DNA of 59,964 bases from Stramenopiles sp. TOSAG23-2 (lineage: Eukaryota; Sar), in NCBI GenBank assembly GCA_900128395.1, contig LT649252.1, positions 1-59,964 on the forward strand, written 5' to 3'. Numbering within the stretch: the first letter of the stretch is position 1; each line of letters begins with the position of its first letter. This document shows, piece by piece, positions 1 through 10,802 of this stretch. The notes under the pieces were generated by a model. The model made no database searches and was not told the origin of the DNA. It saw nothing but the letters and a program-made list of their open reading frames with translations. The position numbers and the translations under genes are program-made.

Positions 1-151
1 CAATTGTCTGATGTAGTTGGAGAATTACCATATTTATTGAAAGTCTTATCGATTGGCATTTAATGAAAAAGGTAGAGGTATGACAACTCCTGATATGTTT
101 AAGTATTTAGGTCAAGTTGTTGAACAATTATGTCCAAGTCCTAAAATGTAA
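1..151 (+). pseudogene. Chimeric fragment: piece of mannose-6-phosphate isomerase joined to the 3' end of an unknown gene
   Basis: Bases 1-55 are identical, in reverse complement, to an internal part of the isomerase gene at 12,438-12,492 (its residues 68-85) and are in frame from base 1. At base 55/56 identity stops and a second reading frame, offset by one, runs 56-151 and ends in TAA. It encodes about 31 residues starting AFNEKGRGMTTPDMF and ending SPKM, which looks like a genuine C-terminus, but I do not recognise the family. The isomerase frame itself stops at 61-63. The fragment continues off the left edge. It is either a genomic rearrangement product or a misassembly. Confidence 0.6.
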
Positions 152-327
152 AAGAAGAAATACGTATGTGACAACTCTGTGCGTGTGTGCTGCTGAGAGA
201 TGTGTAATATCCTCTGTTTTTCTTTTTTTTTGTAAACCTTTTACGTTTTCTTTAGTTTTTCATATTTTTTTATAATTTTGAGTATCTTTTTCTCTTCTTC
301 TTAATTTTATCCTCTCTACTACTTTTC

Positions 328-1107
328 TCAATCTCTTTTAATTATATCCATATCATCAATAATAAATTTAGCTTGAAGTAATTTCAAATCTGTTACAAAA
401 GACATGTAAAAACATAATTGGCTAATTGTAATAAGCCATTCAATAAACGGTCCGCCAGGAAATCTTGTTTTACCACGTGTTTTACCTTCACTATTTTGTA
501 CTATTGTTGTTATTATATTTGCCATTATTAATAGAAATTGAATGAATATAAATATCGATTTTAAACTAATTGAAGTTGATGATATAATACTATGTTTCCG
601 TACAGAATATAAAAATAAAATATTTGCTACAAATGTCACTAGAAAAAATCCAGACGCGCAAATTATATGTAAATCCCATAATGTTTCTGCAGGCTCTTCC
701 ATTACTGCGCTCCCTATAAATAACATAATTCCAGCAAATTGACCAAGCCAACATCCTATTTTATGTGATAAAACTTCACAATTTGTAACCCTTGTTGATG
801 TGGTATTATTGCTACTTATAGATTTTTGCAAGCTTTCGTCAAGCAATAATTCATGCTGATTGAACAAAGAATGATGTTTCAATGGTGATGTAAAAACAGC
901 TATTAAATGCCAAGAAATTGTAAATAATAAACACGCTGGTAAAAACCCTATTCTAAAGAAAAAACGTTCAGGTGCATGTAATCCAGTATGAGTTATATCA
1001 GGTAACCAATATACAACATGGCCTAATGAAGTTGCAGTAAGATAACATGTTATAATGGTTACAATTGCAAGTGTCGTTCCTATTAATGGTGCAAAGTGTG
1101 GTTTCAT
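328..1107 (-). CDS. Frag1/DRAM/Sfk1 family six-pass membrane protein
   Basis: Encodes 259 residues with about six hydrophobic segments (near 8-30, 50-72, 120-138, 147-168, 180-202 and 218-240). The first extracytosolic loop has the pattern W-L-P-D-I-T-x-T-G-x-x-x-P-E-R-x-x-F, which resembles the loop signature (D-I/T-G...PE..iF) of the Frag1/DRAM/Sfk1 family, whose members include PGAP2, CWH43 N-terminal domains, yeast Sfk1 and lysosomal DRAM. These act in GPI-anchor remodelling, lipid homeostasis or autophagy, and which role applies here cannot be told. The length of 240-270 residues is normal for the family. The only plausible start is the ATG at 1107, followed by a hydrophobic signal-anchor. 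It is divergent from the FN3 gene. No intron is needed. The alternative is an unrelated six-pass protein. Confidence 0.6.
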   Translation of the reverse strand: MKPHFAPLIGTTLAIVTIITCYLTATSLGHVVYWLPDITHTGLHAPERFFFRIGFLPACLLFTISWHLIAVFTSPLKHHSLFNQHELLLDESLQKSISSNNTTSTRVTNCEVLSHKIGCWLGQFAGIMLFIGSAVMEEPAETLWDLHIICASGFFLVTFVANILFLYSVRKHSIISSTSISLKSIFIFIQFLLIMANIITTIVQNSEGKTRGKTRFPGGPFIEWLITISQLCFYMSFVTDLKLLQAKFIIDDMDIIKRD

Positions 1108-1765
1108 ACTTATTTATTTCTTAACTATAATATCTATTCTTAGCTATAATATCTATAATACGTAATGAACCTTAGAGATTTTCCTTGGCGGTAAAACTAC
1201 ATACAGGTAATATACCATTTCAAAATTTTTACTGTTCATTTCAAAATTATATTATTTTTTTTTTTCTTTATTTTGTTGTATTATTTTATTTTTTTAATTT
1301 GTTGTTGTTGAGTGCTGCTTGAGCAACTCTCTGCTTGAGAAGGCTGGAAGGCCAGAAGGCCACAGAAGCCGCCAGAAAGAGGTTGTTGGTTGTTGAGCCT
1401 TATTTTTAAATTAAGGAAAAGGTCGGTGATAATAATAGTCTAAGCACACCTGGCACACAGCACTACCAGACGACTACTCTACAACCTGCAAACCAGCAAA
1501 CCATTGTTTTGATAGAGGTTTTCAATAATAAAGTTGAAAGACGTTACTCCAGTTACATGAAATTATAAAAGGGCATATATGTATTCTGGTATTCGGTATA
1601 TCCTGTATTATTACAATTATATAATATATTGTACAGGTCCGAAAGAAAAAGAAAAAAAGTAGAAATAATACCATAGATACAGACTATATATATATATATA
1701 TATATATATTTACAAGTCTAAATATATAATAGTACGTCATATAGAATAGATATAGCAACAAAAAT
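1108..1765. promoter_or_regulatory. Intergenic region between two divergent genes, with GC-rich patch and (AT)n
   Basis: 658 bp separating the start codons of the Frag1-like (-) and FN3 (+) genes, so it must hold both promoters. A conspicuously GC-rich patch lies at about 1,310-1,390 and contains GGCTGGAAGGCCAGAAGGCC; the reverse complement of this pattern recurs upstream of Tudor-SN near 54,530-54,590. An uninterrupted (TA)n run is at about 1,687-1,709. No TATA box can be singled out in such AT-rich DNA. Confidence 0.4.
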
Positions 1766-4700
1766 ATGGCTGTAAAATGGAACCCGTTAAATCTATCGTT
1801 GAAACCAAAAAAAAAGAACCCGCCAAACGTAGCAGAACTTGCGTTTGAAGAATGGATAGCTACGAAGAATTCCAGGGAAAAATTAGAAAACTTTTTAAAA
1901 AGTGCTCCTTTGCCAATTAATAGCCCTGAATTAAGTGAAAAAGAATGTGAACAATATATTAGACAAGTAGGACAAGCTGTAAAACATATTAATTTACTAT
2001 GGAAAAATAAATTTTTAAAATTTGGTAAGGGATATTACAAGCAAAATAAATTAATTGATATTTGGGACAAATTAGAGCCAGTAACGGTAGATCATAATTT
2101 TTCAATATTAGTGCCAGTATTACGCAAAATTATAAAATATGCATTGTATCCTGTGTATTCCAAGTACTATTATGTTGGTAACAACAATGATTTCAATAAT
2201 CGGCTGAAACAAAAAAAAATTTTCAATGAACCTAGACGGGAATCATTTCAAATACAATTAAAAGGTTTTCGAAAAACTTTAATGAATAGATTAATTACGT
2301 ATGATGAAAAAAAATATGAAAAGTTAGCAGAAGTCAATGAAGAGAAAACATTCGTCCCAAGAGCAACTGCTGCAACTGTCGATAAAATGTTAGAAAAGCC
2401 ACACATCATACAACAATATTTTGAATATTGTAGTTTAAGATTTAATATAAATGAAATAAAATATTTATGTTTAAGTTTCCCAAGTGAAAAGTACAAAGCA
2501 TCATCATCATCATCCGATGATTTATTTCAAAATGCATCGTTTAATATATTGCAATTTTTAAGTTTTATTGATTATTTGCAACAAAATTATTACGACAATC
2601 ATAAAAAACGTTATCATCAACTTCATGAACATGAAAATCAATCTGATGATAACATGTTAACACTGAGTCCTAAAAATTCACCTCGAAATAACAAAACAAA
2701 AAAGAAAAAGAAAGAATGTATATGTGAAAATTATTCAGGTCGTTATTATTGGAATTTATATGACGCTATTGGTATTTCAACATCCAAAATAGTTGAAAAT
2801 ATCATAAGTCGTGGTGGAATCGACAATGATGTATCGCTTGGAGCTGTTGGTGTAACACAAGGTGCAAATGTTACTTTTACGCTGAAAAATGCATTTATAC
2901 GTGGCAATGGTGAAATAATCCGATATAAAAAAGAGAAATATAATGAAGAAGAAAATGTAGAAAGTCCAAGAATAAAGTATTTAACGCAAGAATATGATGT
3001 AAAGAAAACTAATAGTACAAATTATAACGATCCCGCCATGCAATATTATCCTGGTTGGAATTGGAAACAAAAAAGAGAACAAGCTGTGTTGAAATTAAAT
3101 ATCATAATGAAGCGTTTTGCAAGTGCCATTGTTGAAAAAAATTTAATAGAAAAATTACGGGATCGATCATTACCAAAAAAACCTGTATTAAAACGATATT
3201 TAATTGCATTTGATGAATTTGACAATTTAATTCAACAACGAAATGATAGTAATGATAAAATAGTAGAAAATCCAGAAGAAGAAGATGAAAATAAAAATGA
3301 TAGTATTATTAATACATCATTGTATGAAAACAATGATATTTCATATGATAATTCCAACATTTTATGTTTACGTTGGAACGTAGACAAAAATGTAACATAT
3401 TATAAATTAGAACAAAAAAAAGCTCATGGATATTATACAATTCACGTGGACCCACCTATTGAAAAGGTACCAAATACAAGACCACAAGGAACATTTAAAG
3501 TGATTAACTTAAAACCAAATACATCCTATGTAAGTATTCTCTTCATCTATATACACACACAGACGTACACACAGACGCCATGTCAGCTCTCTAACAAAAT
3601 AAATTTTACATAGGAATTTCGATTAACGGGTTGCAATGATAATGGAGAAGGTCCATATACATCCAGACGTTTCATTACAACACCAAAAACTCCACCTAAA
3701 CCAAGAATTTTTAGCATAGTTTACAACACACTGCAACAACAAAAAACTGCGCATATTACATTATGTTGGGGTATGGATTTATATAATGCATGGATTAAAG
3801 AATTAAAATCAATTTTTGATAAAATACGAAATGAGAAAAAATTAAAAGAATATTTAAAACAAACTCCAATTGCTAAGAAATTTTTACTTCATTGTCAAAA
3901 AATTAATGCCTTAGAATTAACGTTCGAAATGTTTAAAGAATTTTGTGCATTTCGAAATTATGGATTAACCGATGTTGAAAAAAAGAAATATGAACAATTG
4001 GAAATTCGTTTAAAACAACAAAAAGATCACCCAAGTTTAGGTTTGGGTTACATACCATCTATGAATCAAGTGCCCCGATTAACAAAGTGCCCAAAACAGT
4101 GTTTGGGATGTCAAGCATTGGATCAAGTGCCTCGATTGAAAAAGTACCCAAAAAATTGTTTGGAATGTGGAGGGTTTTCCGGGGGCGGCGGTGGTGAAGG
4201 AAAAGGTGGTTATGAAGTATGGTGTAAAGCTACATTATCATCTAAATCACAATTGTTAATATCGAGAAAGAGAAGTGGTGATGAGATGATATTGGATAAA
4301 TACGTCAAAGTATGGGAAGGCGTAGATGATGCATGTTCCATTGTGCATTTAAAATGTGGATACCAATATGCATTTTACGTTGTAAAACGAAACGAAAATG
4401 GGGAAAAAAGCTTGAAAAGCGAACCAACGCTTGTTCTTTTGAAATGTGATGATAATATGAAAAAAAAGAAGAAAATATTCCCAAAAGATGCAGCATTATC
4501 AGAAAACTTAGCTTTGAAAATACCATATGCACCAATTATCGTGTCTCGTACAGCTACTGAAGTCGTTGTACTTATGCGAAAAGGAAAAGGTGTAAAAATG
4601 ATAAGACTTGAAAGTAGAAATTTAAATGCAACTACAAAACATAGTGGTAAAGTTGCTACTTGGGAACATATTGAAGGTGCGTCTATTTGCAAAACACCAG

Positions 4701-5353
4701 AGGTACCATCTGATATACCTATCCCACATCGTTACCCTTCAAGAAAGAAAAAAGACGATGAGAATAAAGTTAAAATGGCACCTGGAAGATGGATTCGTGT
4801 AGCTGAGACAAAGGAATTGTACAGTACCACACTCGTAGTCGGTTTGAAACCAAATGCATCATATCAATTTCGTTGTAAATCCGTTGATGAACATTATCTT
4901 GCTGGACCTGCAAGTGATCATGTACATTTTGAAAATGTAAAATTATTAAAATCAAAAAGTCATTTTCATCAAATCACACGTAATAATATATCTGCAACAT
5001 TTGTTGTTTTAGTTGGTTCGCCAAAGGAATTAAAAATTGGTGATACAATTTGTTTTGTAGAGAAAAGTCGTTTAGATGGATTTACTGTATTAGCAGCAAA
5101 AATATTACGTAAAAATTTCCATAGCAATGCATATGTCATTGAAGTTATTTGGGCATCACGATTACGAAAAGGTATTACACCAAATTCATTTGTTGCTGAA
5201 AAAACCGTATTAGGTCCACATCCATTTACACCAGGATATCATACAGGTTCTATATTGTTTCGATCTGGAAATAGTTTTTTCAATGAAAGTAAAAGAATAT
5301 ATAGAACAAAATGGATTGATGAGAAAGGACGTAATGAATGTATTCATATTTGA
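1766..5353 (+). CDS. Fibronectin type III multi-domain protein, two exons
   Basis: Two exons, 1,766-3,529 and 3,614-5,353, join across an 84-bp intron (GTAAGT...CATAG, phase 0) to give 1,167 residues. The splice is supported because an FN3 domain runs through it: strands before the intron (LRWNVD..., LKPNTSY) continue after it with EFRLTGCNDNGEGPY and TTPKTPPKP, the classic FN3 end. FN3-like strands recur at about residues 786-863 and 893-1,028. Between the first two lies a Lys-rich helical insert and, near 739-777, an in-frame 19-residue duplication rich in Cys (CPKQCLGC / YPKNCLEC). The N-terminal 500 residues are Lys/Asn-rich and unrecognised. No signal peptide or membrane segment is evident, so it is probably intracellular. 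Function unknown. Convergent with eS10. Confidence 0.75.
4065..4178 (+). repeat. 57-bp tandem duplication inside the FN3 gene (Cys-rich)
   Basis: Two direct copies of a 57-bp unit (starting at 4,065 and 4,122, both with ATCAAGTGCC) encode diverged 19-residue repeats of the form (N/D)QVPRL-x-K-x-PK-x-CL-x-C. Because 57 is divisible by three the reading frame is kept. The repeated CxxC-like pairs could form a small metal-binding knuckle, which is an inference only. Confidence 0.7.
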
Positions 5354-5642
5354 TGCAGAGAGAGAGAGGAGATACCACGATATAACATGTACGTATATAT
5401 ATATCAAGATTTTACATTACAAAATGATCTCTAAAAATTTAGACATTGTTATAATTACACTCTCCGCACAATTATAAATTTCATAAAGCTGTTGTGGTTT
5501 CTAGCATAAGACACTATCATATCATACCCATACAAATACACTCCTCGGTGTGTAACATATATATATATGATGTATTTTAACCATGATTTGTGAAATACCA
5601 TATATATAATATATTAAATCAATTCTTAAAGTAAGAAAAGAA

Positions 5643-6095
5643 TTAATCACGGTTTTCACGACGTCCGCGGCCGAAACCACCTTCACCTCCACGTCTGTAT
5701 CCACCACGCTCACCACCACGTTTGAAATCACCACCACGACGACCTTCGTAATCACCATCACGCCCTTCACGGTTATAACCACTGTTTGGTGCTCTTGCTG
5801 GTTTTGCTGCTGCTTTAGTCAAAGTTTCTGGTACAACGCCTTCTGGAATGTGTAAATACTCACGCAAATACTCAATTCCTTCATCTTTTAAATAATAGTA
5901 ATTGTATCTCCAGTTATAGGTATGCTTTACTAAACCACGGCTTACAAAGCTTTTCATTAATGCTAAAACTTCTACATTTGGGATATCTCCTTCAATGCGT
6001 GGATGTTTGTTTACAACATCTTTTTTTGCAACTAATACACCTTCTTTGAAAAGGTAGCTGTATACAGCCAAACGATTTTTCTTTGGTACGATCAT
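5643..6095 (-). CDS. RPS10: 40S ribosomal protein eS10
   Basis: 150 residues. The N-terminus M-I-V-P-K-K-N-R, then the Y-x-x-L-F-K-E-G-V-x-V-A-K-K-D stretch and the W-R-x-x-Y-Y-Y-L-x-x-E-G-I-x-Y-L-R-E-Y-L block, are the S10/plectin domain that sits in the beak of the small subunit. It ends in the usual basic Arg/Gly-rich tail. Somewhat shorter than the human protein (165) because of the tail. Uninterrupted ORF. It is convergent with the FN3 gene and divergent from eS8, 870 bp away, so both ribosomal genes read out of one shared upstream region. Confidence 0.96.
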   Translation of the reverse strand: MIVPKKNRLAVYSYLFKEGVLVAKKDVVNKHPRIEGDIPNVEVLALMKSFVSRGLVKHTYNWRYNYYYLKDEGIEYLREYLHIPEGVVPETLTKAAAKPARAPNSGYNREGRDGDYEGRRGGDFKRGGERGGYRRGGEGGFGRGRRENRD

Positions 6096-6965
6096 TATGT
6101 GATTTTTGCTTTTTTCTTATCTTTTGTTTTCTTCAAATCAGATATTTTATTAATAAATGTCTAACTAAATGTGATGTGTTGTATTATCTATCTATCTATG
6201 TAAGTTGTGTGTATTGATATATATCAAAAAAAGGATCTCTATTTTTAAATCTCTATGTTTCTCTCTTCCCAATGGTAATTGTATGTAAATCCTGGTAATA
6301 CAAATCAGAGAATATATAGTAGCCATAGTAGGGCTATATCACACATTAACATACGAATACTATAGAACCAGACTGTATAATAAAGCTGTAAGGATTGTAT
6401 GGCTGATTTTTAACACAGCGTAATATTTAATAGTGTGTAGGCTTATTTTTTTTCGATGTCGATGTTACAATACTATTTACCTGTTAAAAAGGATCCGAGC
6501 CACCCCAGCCAGTGAAGCCACCAAATAGATGAATTGTAATTTATAGTTAGTAATAAGGTTAGAGTTAGCAGGTGCACAGTAGGTGCTACAGACTGTAACC
6601 AATACCACAACACAACAAAATATTATTATAGATAGAAAGAAGCTAGAATATATAGAGATATATAAAATAATAACAAGATATTTAGCAGGTGCACAGTAGG
6701 TGCTACAGACAAAATATTATTATAGATAGAAAGAAGCTAGAATATATAGAGATATATAAAATAATAACAAGATATTTAGCAGGTGCACAGTAGGTGCTAC
6801 AGACAAAATATTATTATAGATAGAAAGAAGCTAGAATATATAGAGATATATAAAATAATAACAAGATATTTACAATAGAAGATAGAATTACAGATAGATA
6901 GATATACACATAACAAACCTTTTTGAAAACAAAAATAAGATATAAATATATAGTAATAATTAATC
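6096..6965. promoter_or_regulatory. Shared divergent upstream region of eS10 and eS8
   Basis: 870 bp without an ORF between two divergent small-subunit ribosomal protein genes. It holds a GC-rich patch at about 6,490-6,531 (with CCACCCCAGCCAGTGAAGCC) and a tandem triplication next to eS8 (separate entry). The element AGCCACCAAATAGATG at 6,516-6,531 recurs with 14 of 16 matches at 37,116-37,131. Coordinated expression from this region is an inference from the arrangement. Confidence 0.5.
6567..6871 (+). repeat. Three tandem copies of a 94-bp unit upstream of eS8
   Basis: Copies begin at 6,567, 6,684 and 6,778, each with AGCAGGTGCACAGTAGGTGC. Copies 2 and 3 are 94 bp and identical; copy 1 is 117 bp because of a 23-bp insertion after its CTACAGAC. 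The array ends 95 bp before the eS8 start codon, so it lies in the promoter or 5' untranslated region. Each unit carries the GC-rich core GGTGCACAGTAGGTGC in AT-rich surroundings, making it a candidate multiplied regulatory element. Confidence 0.85.
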
Positions 6966-7592
6966 ATGGGTATCTGCAGAGACAGTCGTCATAAACGCCG
7001 TAACACTGGTGGTAGACGTAAAATTCACATCAAAAAAAGAAAATTTGAACTTGGCCGCCCAGGAGCTATGACTAAATTAACTCCAGGTGATAAACGAGTA
7101 CATGTTGTAAGAGGACGTGGTGGTAATCTTAAATTCCGTGCATTGAGACTTGAAACTGGAAATTTCAGTTGGGGTAGTGAAGTATGCACAAGAAAAGCAC
7201 GTATTTTGGATGTTGTTTACAATGCATCAAACAATGAGTTGGTTCGTACAAACACACTTGTTAAAGGATGCATTGTAAGTATTGATGCTGCACCATTCCG
7301 TCAATGGTTCGAGTCATACTATGGCAGCAAAATTGGTGACACTGGCAAAGTTAGTGCTGTTGCACCAGAAGGAAAGAAAAGTAAACATGCATTACGTAGT
7401 TTGCAAAAGAAGCAAAAAAATATCGATGTTTCCAGAACTATCATCGATCAATTGAATGGAGGTCGTTTGCTTGCTGCAATCTCATCTCGCCCAGGACAAT
7501 CAGGCCGTGCAGATGGTTATTTACTTGAAGGAAAAGAATTGGAATTTTATCAACGTCAAATGAATGTGAAGAAAGGTAAAAAGAAAAACTAA
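6966..7592 (+). CDS. RPS8: 40S ribosomal protein eS8
   Basis: 208 residues, the normal length. The start M-G-I-C-R-D-S-x-H-K-R-R-x-T-G-G, the block [15 protein letters not shown], then [13 protein letters not shown] and [11 protein letters not shown] near the C-terminus are all diagnostic of eS8. It is a structural protein of the small ribosomal subunit. Single exon, uninterrupted, preceded by AT-rich leader ending ATTAATC before the ATG. Its upstream region carries the 94-bp triplication. Confidence 0.98.
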   Translation: MGICRDSRHKRRNTGGRRKIHIKKRKFELGRPGAMTKLTPGDKRVHVVRGRGGNLKFRALRLETGNFSWGSEVCTRKARILDVVYNASNNELVRTNTLVKGCIVSIDAAPFRQWFESYYGSKIGDTGKVSAVAPEGKKSKHALRSLQKKQKNIDVSRTIIDQLNGGRLLAAISSRPGQSGRADGYLLEGKELEFYQRQMNVKKGKKKN

Positions 7593-8137
7593 TTGAATAG
7601 GCGCGTCTGATGCACCTGTATATGTTAGTTGAATATAGTTATAAAATATATTATATATAAAGAAAAAGTTATATTATAAAATGTCCTTTTTTCACTTTTT
7701 ATAAATAAAAAAATAGAAATAAATAATATTTGTACCATATATATATATTCGAATAGCATGGGAATATCACTATAACTAGTAAAGAAAATTCATGAAACAA
7801 CTATACATTTAGTAATAATTATGAGGTGGTTAAAATCTATATATGCACCTATGTGCCTATCTTATCATTCACGCATACACACACATCTACTAATAATAGG
7901 GTCGTCATATTTATATTTTTTTATATGTGTATTAAAATTCTTTCTCCTTTAACTCCTCCCAACAATTAAAAGACAAAAACATGTACACACACAATACTAG
8001 CAACAAGGTGTATATCTAATTTAGATTTTTACATATTTATATGTTACCATACAAACATCAAATCTGTACATATGATATGATATGATATATGATATGATAA
8101 CATAAATACATGATGATGTAAAATGTTCTTTTTTTTT
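7593..8137. other. AT-rich convergent intergenic region
   Basis: 545 bp between the 3' ends of eS8 and the EF-hand gene. Contains AT runs and a short TATGA/TATGATA microsatellite near 8,070-8,100. I see no gene, RNA or repeat relationship with the rest of the window; it presumably contains the two polyadenylation sites. Confidence 0.4.
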
Positions 8138-10802
8138 CTAAAAATTTGGTACAAGATGTCGTGGTTCTGTATGTACAGAACTTCTTTTCAATTTAGCTAA
8201 TCCTTGATCAATTTCTTTTCCCAGCTTACCTCGAAAAACATGTAAAGGTGATAATGATTTGCGTTCTTTTTTCATTCTTCTAGAGACACGTTTACGTGTT
8301 TTTGCACTATTGACCGCGGCAATTCGTTGCATATTTTTATGTTTTGTAACGTACTGTTCCTCCAATTCCATCTTTAAACCTTTTAAATATTGGCGTTTAT
8401 CTTGTAAGACGTCTGAATCTTTCCCAAACCCTTTAAAATGTTCCTCAACACGTCTAACACGTATTGGCTCTAATTTACGTTCAATTTCATTGATTTCATC
8501 AAGCAATTTCTTATTTGTGACAACATGTAATCTTTCTCTTGCAATGCTTTCATAGAATTCAACAGGTACTGCATTTTTTATTTTTTCTTCCTCTTCCCTT
8601 GCTGTTTGCTCGGCTTCTTCTTGTTCCCTTAAACGTTTCAAAATAACTTTAGTTTTCACCCTTGACATTGCAATTTCCCTGCCTCGTTCAGCATCTCGCT
8701 CTCGTTTGTTTTTAACTCTTTTATTGACACGTATTAAATGTTCCTCATATTCAGCCAAGCATCGTATACCATTGCGAACTATTATTTTCGTATTTGATGC
8801 AGCATTTGAGACACTGATTTTTTCCGATAAAAGTGTTGCTGCACCTTTCATTCGCCATTCCCAAAAATCCTCTTCTTGGTTTTCATAAAATTCACTTTCC
8901 TCGACTAATTTATGTATACGATCTATTTCATTTTGGAATTGTCGGAATACTTTTTTTAATATAAAACGAACTTGCGATATACGTTCTTTTTTTATTTTCT
9001 CCGGTTGGTTTTTATACATTGGATCTTCCCATGCTAATCCAATTTTTATCGCATTACACAAAAGTAAAAATCCTGGCAAACTTTTTGGCCAAGTACTTTT
9101 GTTGAAGACCATTGCCATTCGATGCAACCATGTTTTATTTTTATTTTCCTGTTTTTGCTTTTCTGCATCTTCTTGAATTTTTTTAATCATTGCTTTCTCT
9201 TCCTCCTCTGCTCTTTTTTTTAATAATATTAGATAATCTTTAGATTTATTAATTAATAATCGACAAGTGCCAGAATATCTTGCAATCCAATTTGTAAATA
9301 GTGTCTTATCGATGAATTCTAATTTATTAAATTCCTCAATACTATCATAACCAAGCTCTTCTATCATTTTATTATGAAAGTCATTGACATCGATGGTATC
9401 ATTAATACCCAGATTGGTTAAACGTTCCAATAAATCTTTAGGTTTTGCCACTAATTGATCACTATTTAAACACAACTTACTATAGGTTAAATCAGTATTA
9501 TGTAATATCTCATATAATTTATGATGCACGATGATGTTATTGATTTCTGTATCATCGCTTTCCATGAACCATTGAACGAAATCATTATATGTAAGTTCTT
9601 TCTCTGATGAACCATTGCTTATATGCCTAAAGCAACGTTCGATTTTACGTTTATTTACATTTTTTAACCACTTGGTATGCTTACGCTTTATACCTTTCTC
9701 CTCATCCGTTTTTCCCTCTCCATCTTTTTTTTCGCTATTTTTATTACTAGTATTATTATTTTTTTTATTTGTTTTTCCTATATTTCTTAATATAATTTCC
9801 ATTTTTTCCATATCATTTCCTTTCTTAATTTTCAATCTGTCAAACCCTTGATATAAGTCTTGGATCGTGAATGTTTTACTGGCGAAATCACGATCACTAT
9901 CTGCTCTTTTCTTCTTCGTACCATATTTTGTAACAATTTCAAATGAACATATCATGTTAAAAAAATCATCGCAAGTACGTCTCATGCAGTATTCTTTACA
10001 TTTTGTCAAAACAGAACTAGGAACATGTGTTCCGGAATGAAACCATTGTACAGTCTGCTCCATGTCAAATGTCCCTGTTGAGTCTACTTTATAATCTTCC
10101 ATAATTTCTGTTTTTATACGTTTTGTACTAATAGGTTGGTCTATTTTCATTGTACCCAACTCAAAATTTTCTGGCGTTATAATACCAACATGGTTTACAT
10201 CACAAAGCCAAAAAAACTCATGCGCCACGGTATCAATGTGTTCTAAATATGGCACAATATCTATATTTGGTTCGCCATCAATTTCTTCGTCACTATCATC
10301 GGACTCTTCATCTTCCGGGGATTCCTTTGGTGGTGGGGGGGGGTGGACCACCTTTTCTTGGGCTTCCGCCTTTTCTTGGGCTTCCGCCTTTTCTTGGACT
10401 TCCAGTTTTACTTTTTCTTGGACTTCCAGTTTTACTTTTTCTTGGACTTTTATTTCGTTTTCTTGGACTGCTACTTTCATTCTTTTTCGGTGGTGGTGGT
10501 GGTGCTCCTCCACCTTTTGTTTCCACTTTGAAATTTTTACTATTATTATCATTGGTGTTGTCTTTTTTTTTCTTAGGCGGACCTGGTGGGCCAGGCGGAC
10601 CCGGTGCAGCTTTTGAAGAAGATGTTTTTTTCTTTTCTTCCGATTTAGTTGGTTTCTTGGGTGGAGGTGGAGGATTATTAGTAGTTGCTGCTGCTGATAA
10701 TGATGATGGTTTTTCAGCAACTTTTTTTTCAGCTTTCTTTGGTGGGGGTGGAGGACCAGCTTTGTCCTCCTTGGGTGGTGGACCAGCTGTCTTTGGGGGC
10801 AT
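8138..10802 (-). CDS. EF-hand-like, coiled-coil protein with proline-rich/SPRK N-terminus (apparent frameshift)
   Basis: The best start is the ATG at 10,802 (MPPKTAGPPPKED). That frame runs through a Pro-rich region and repeated S-P-R-K motifs, then stops at 10,308 just after a run of nine C on the coding strand (10,335-10,343). The downstream frame, open to 8,138, continues sensibly from PPKESPEDEESDD with degenerate EF-hand-like segments (around LCDVNHVGIITPENF and KVDSTGTFDMEQT) and long charged coiled coils in the C-terminal half. Removing one base from the run would give about 887 residues. In the same downstream frame, the sequence upstream of the run is a His/Arg/Leu-rich out-of-frame shadow. 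The SPRK repeats resemble DNA-binding or kinase-target motifs. Function unknown. Sequencing error or a real mutation are both possible. Confidence 0.6.

Noticed and set aside
542-742. Short ORF within the Frag1-like gene
   Set aside because: Antisense to transmembrane coding sequence; shadow only.
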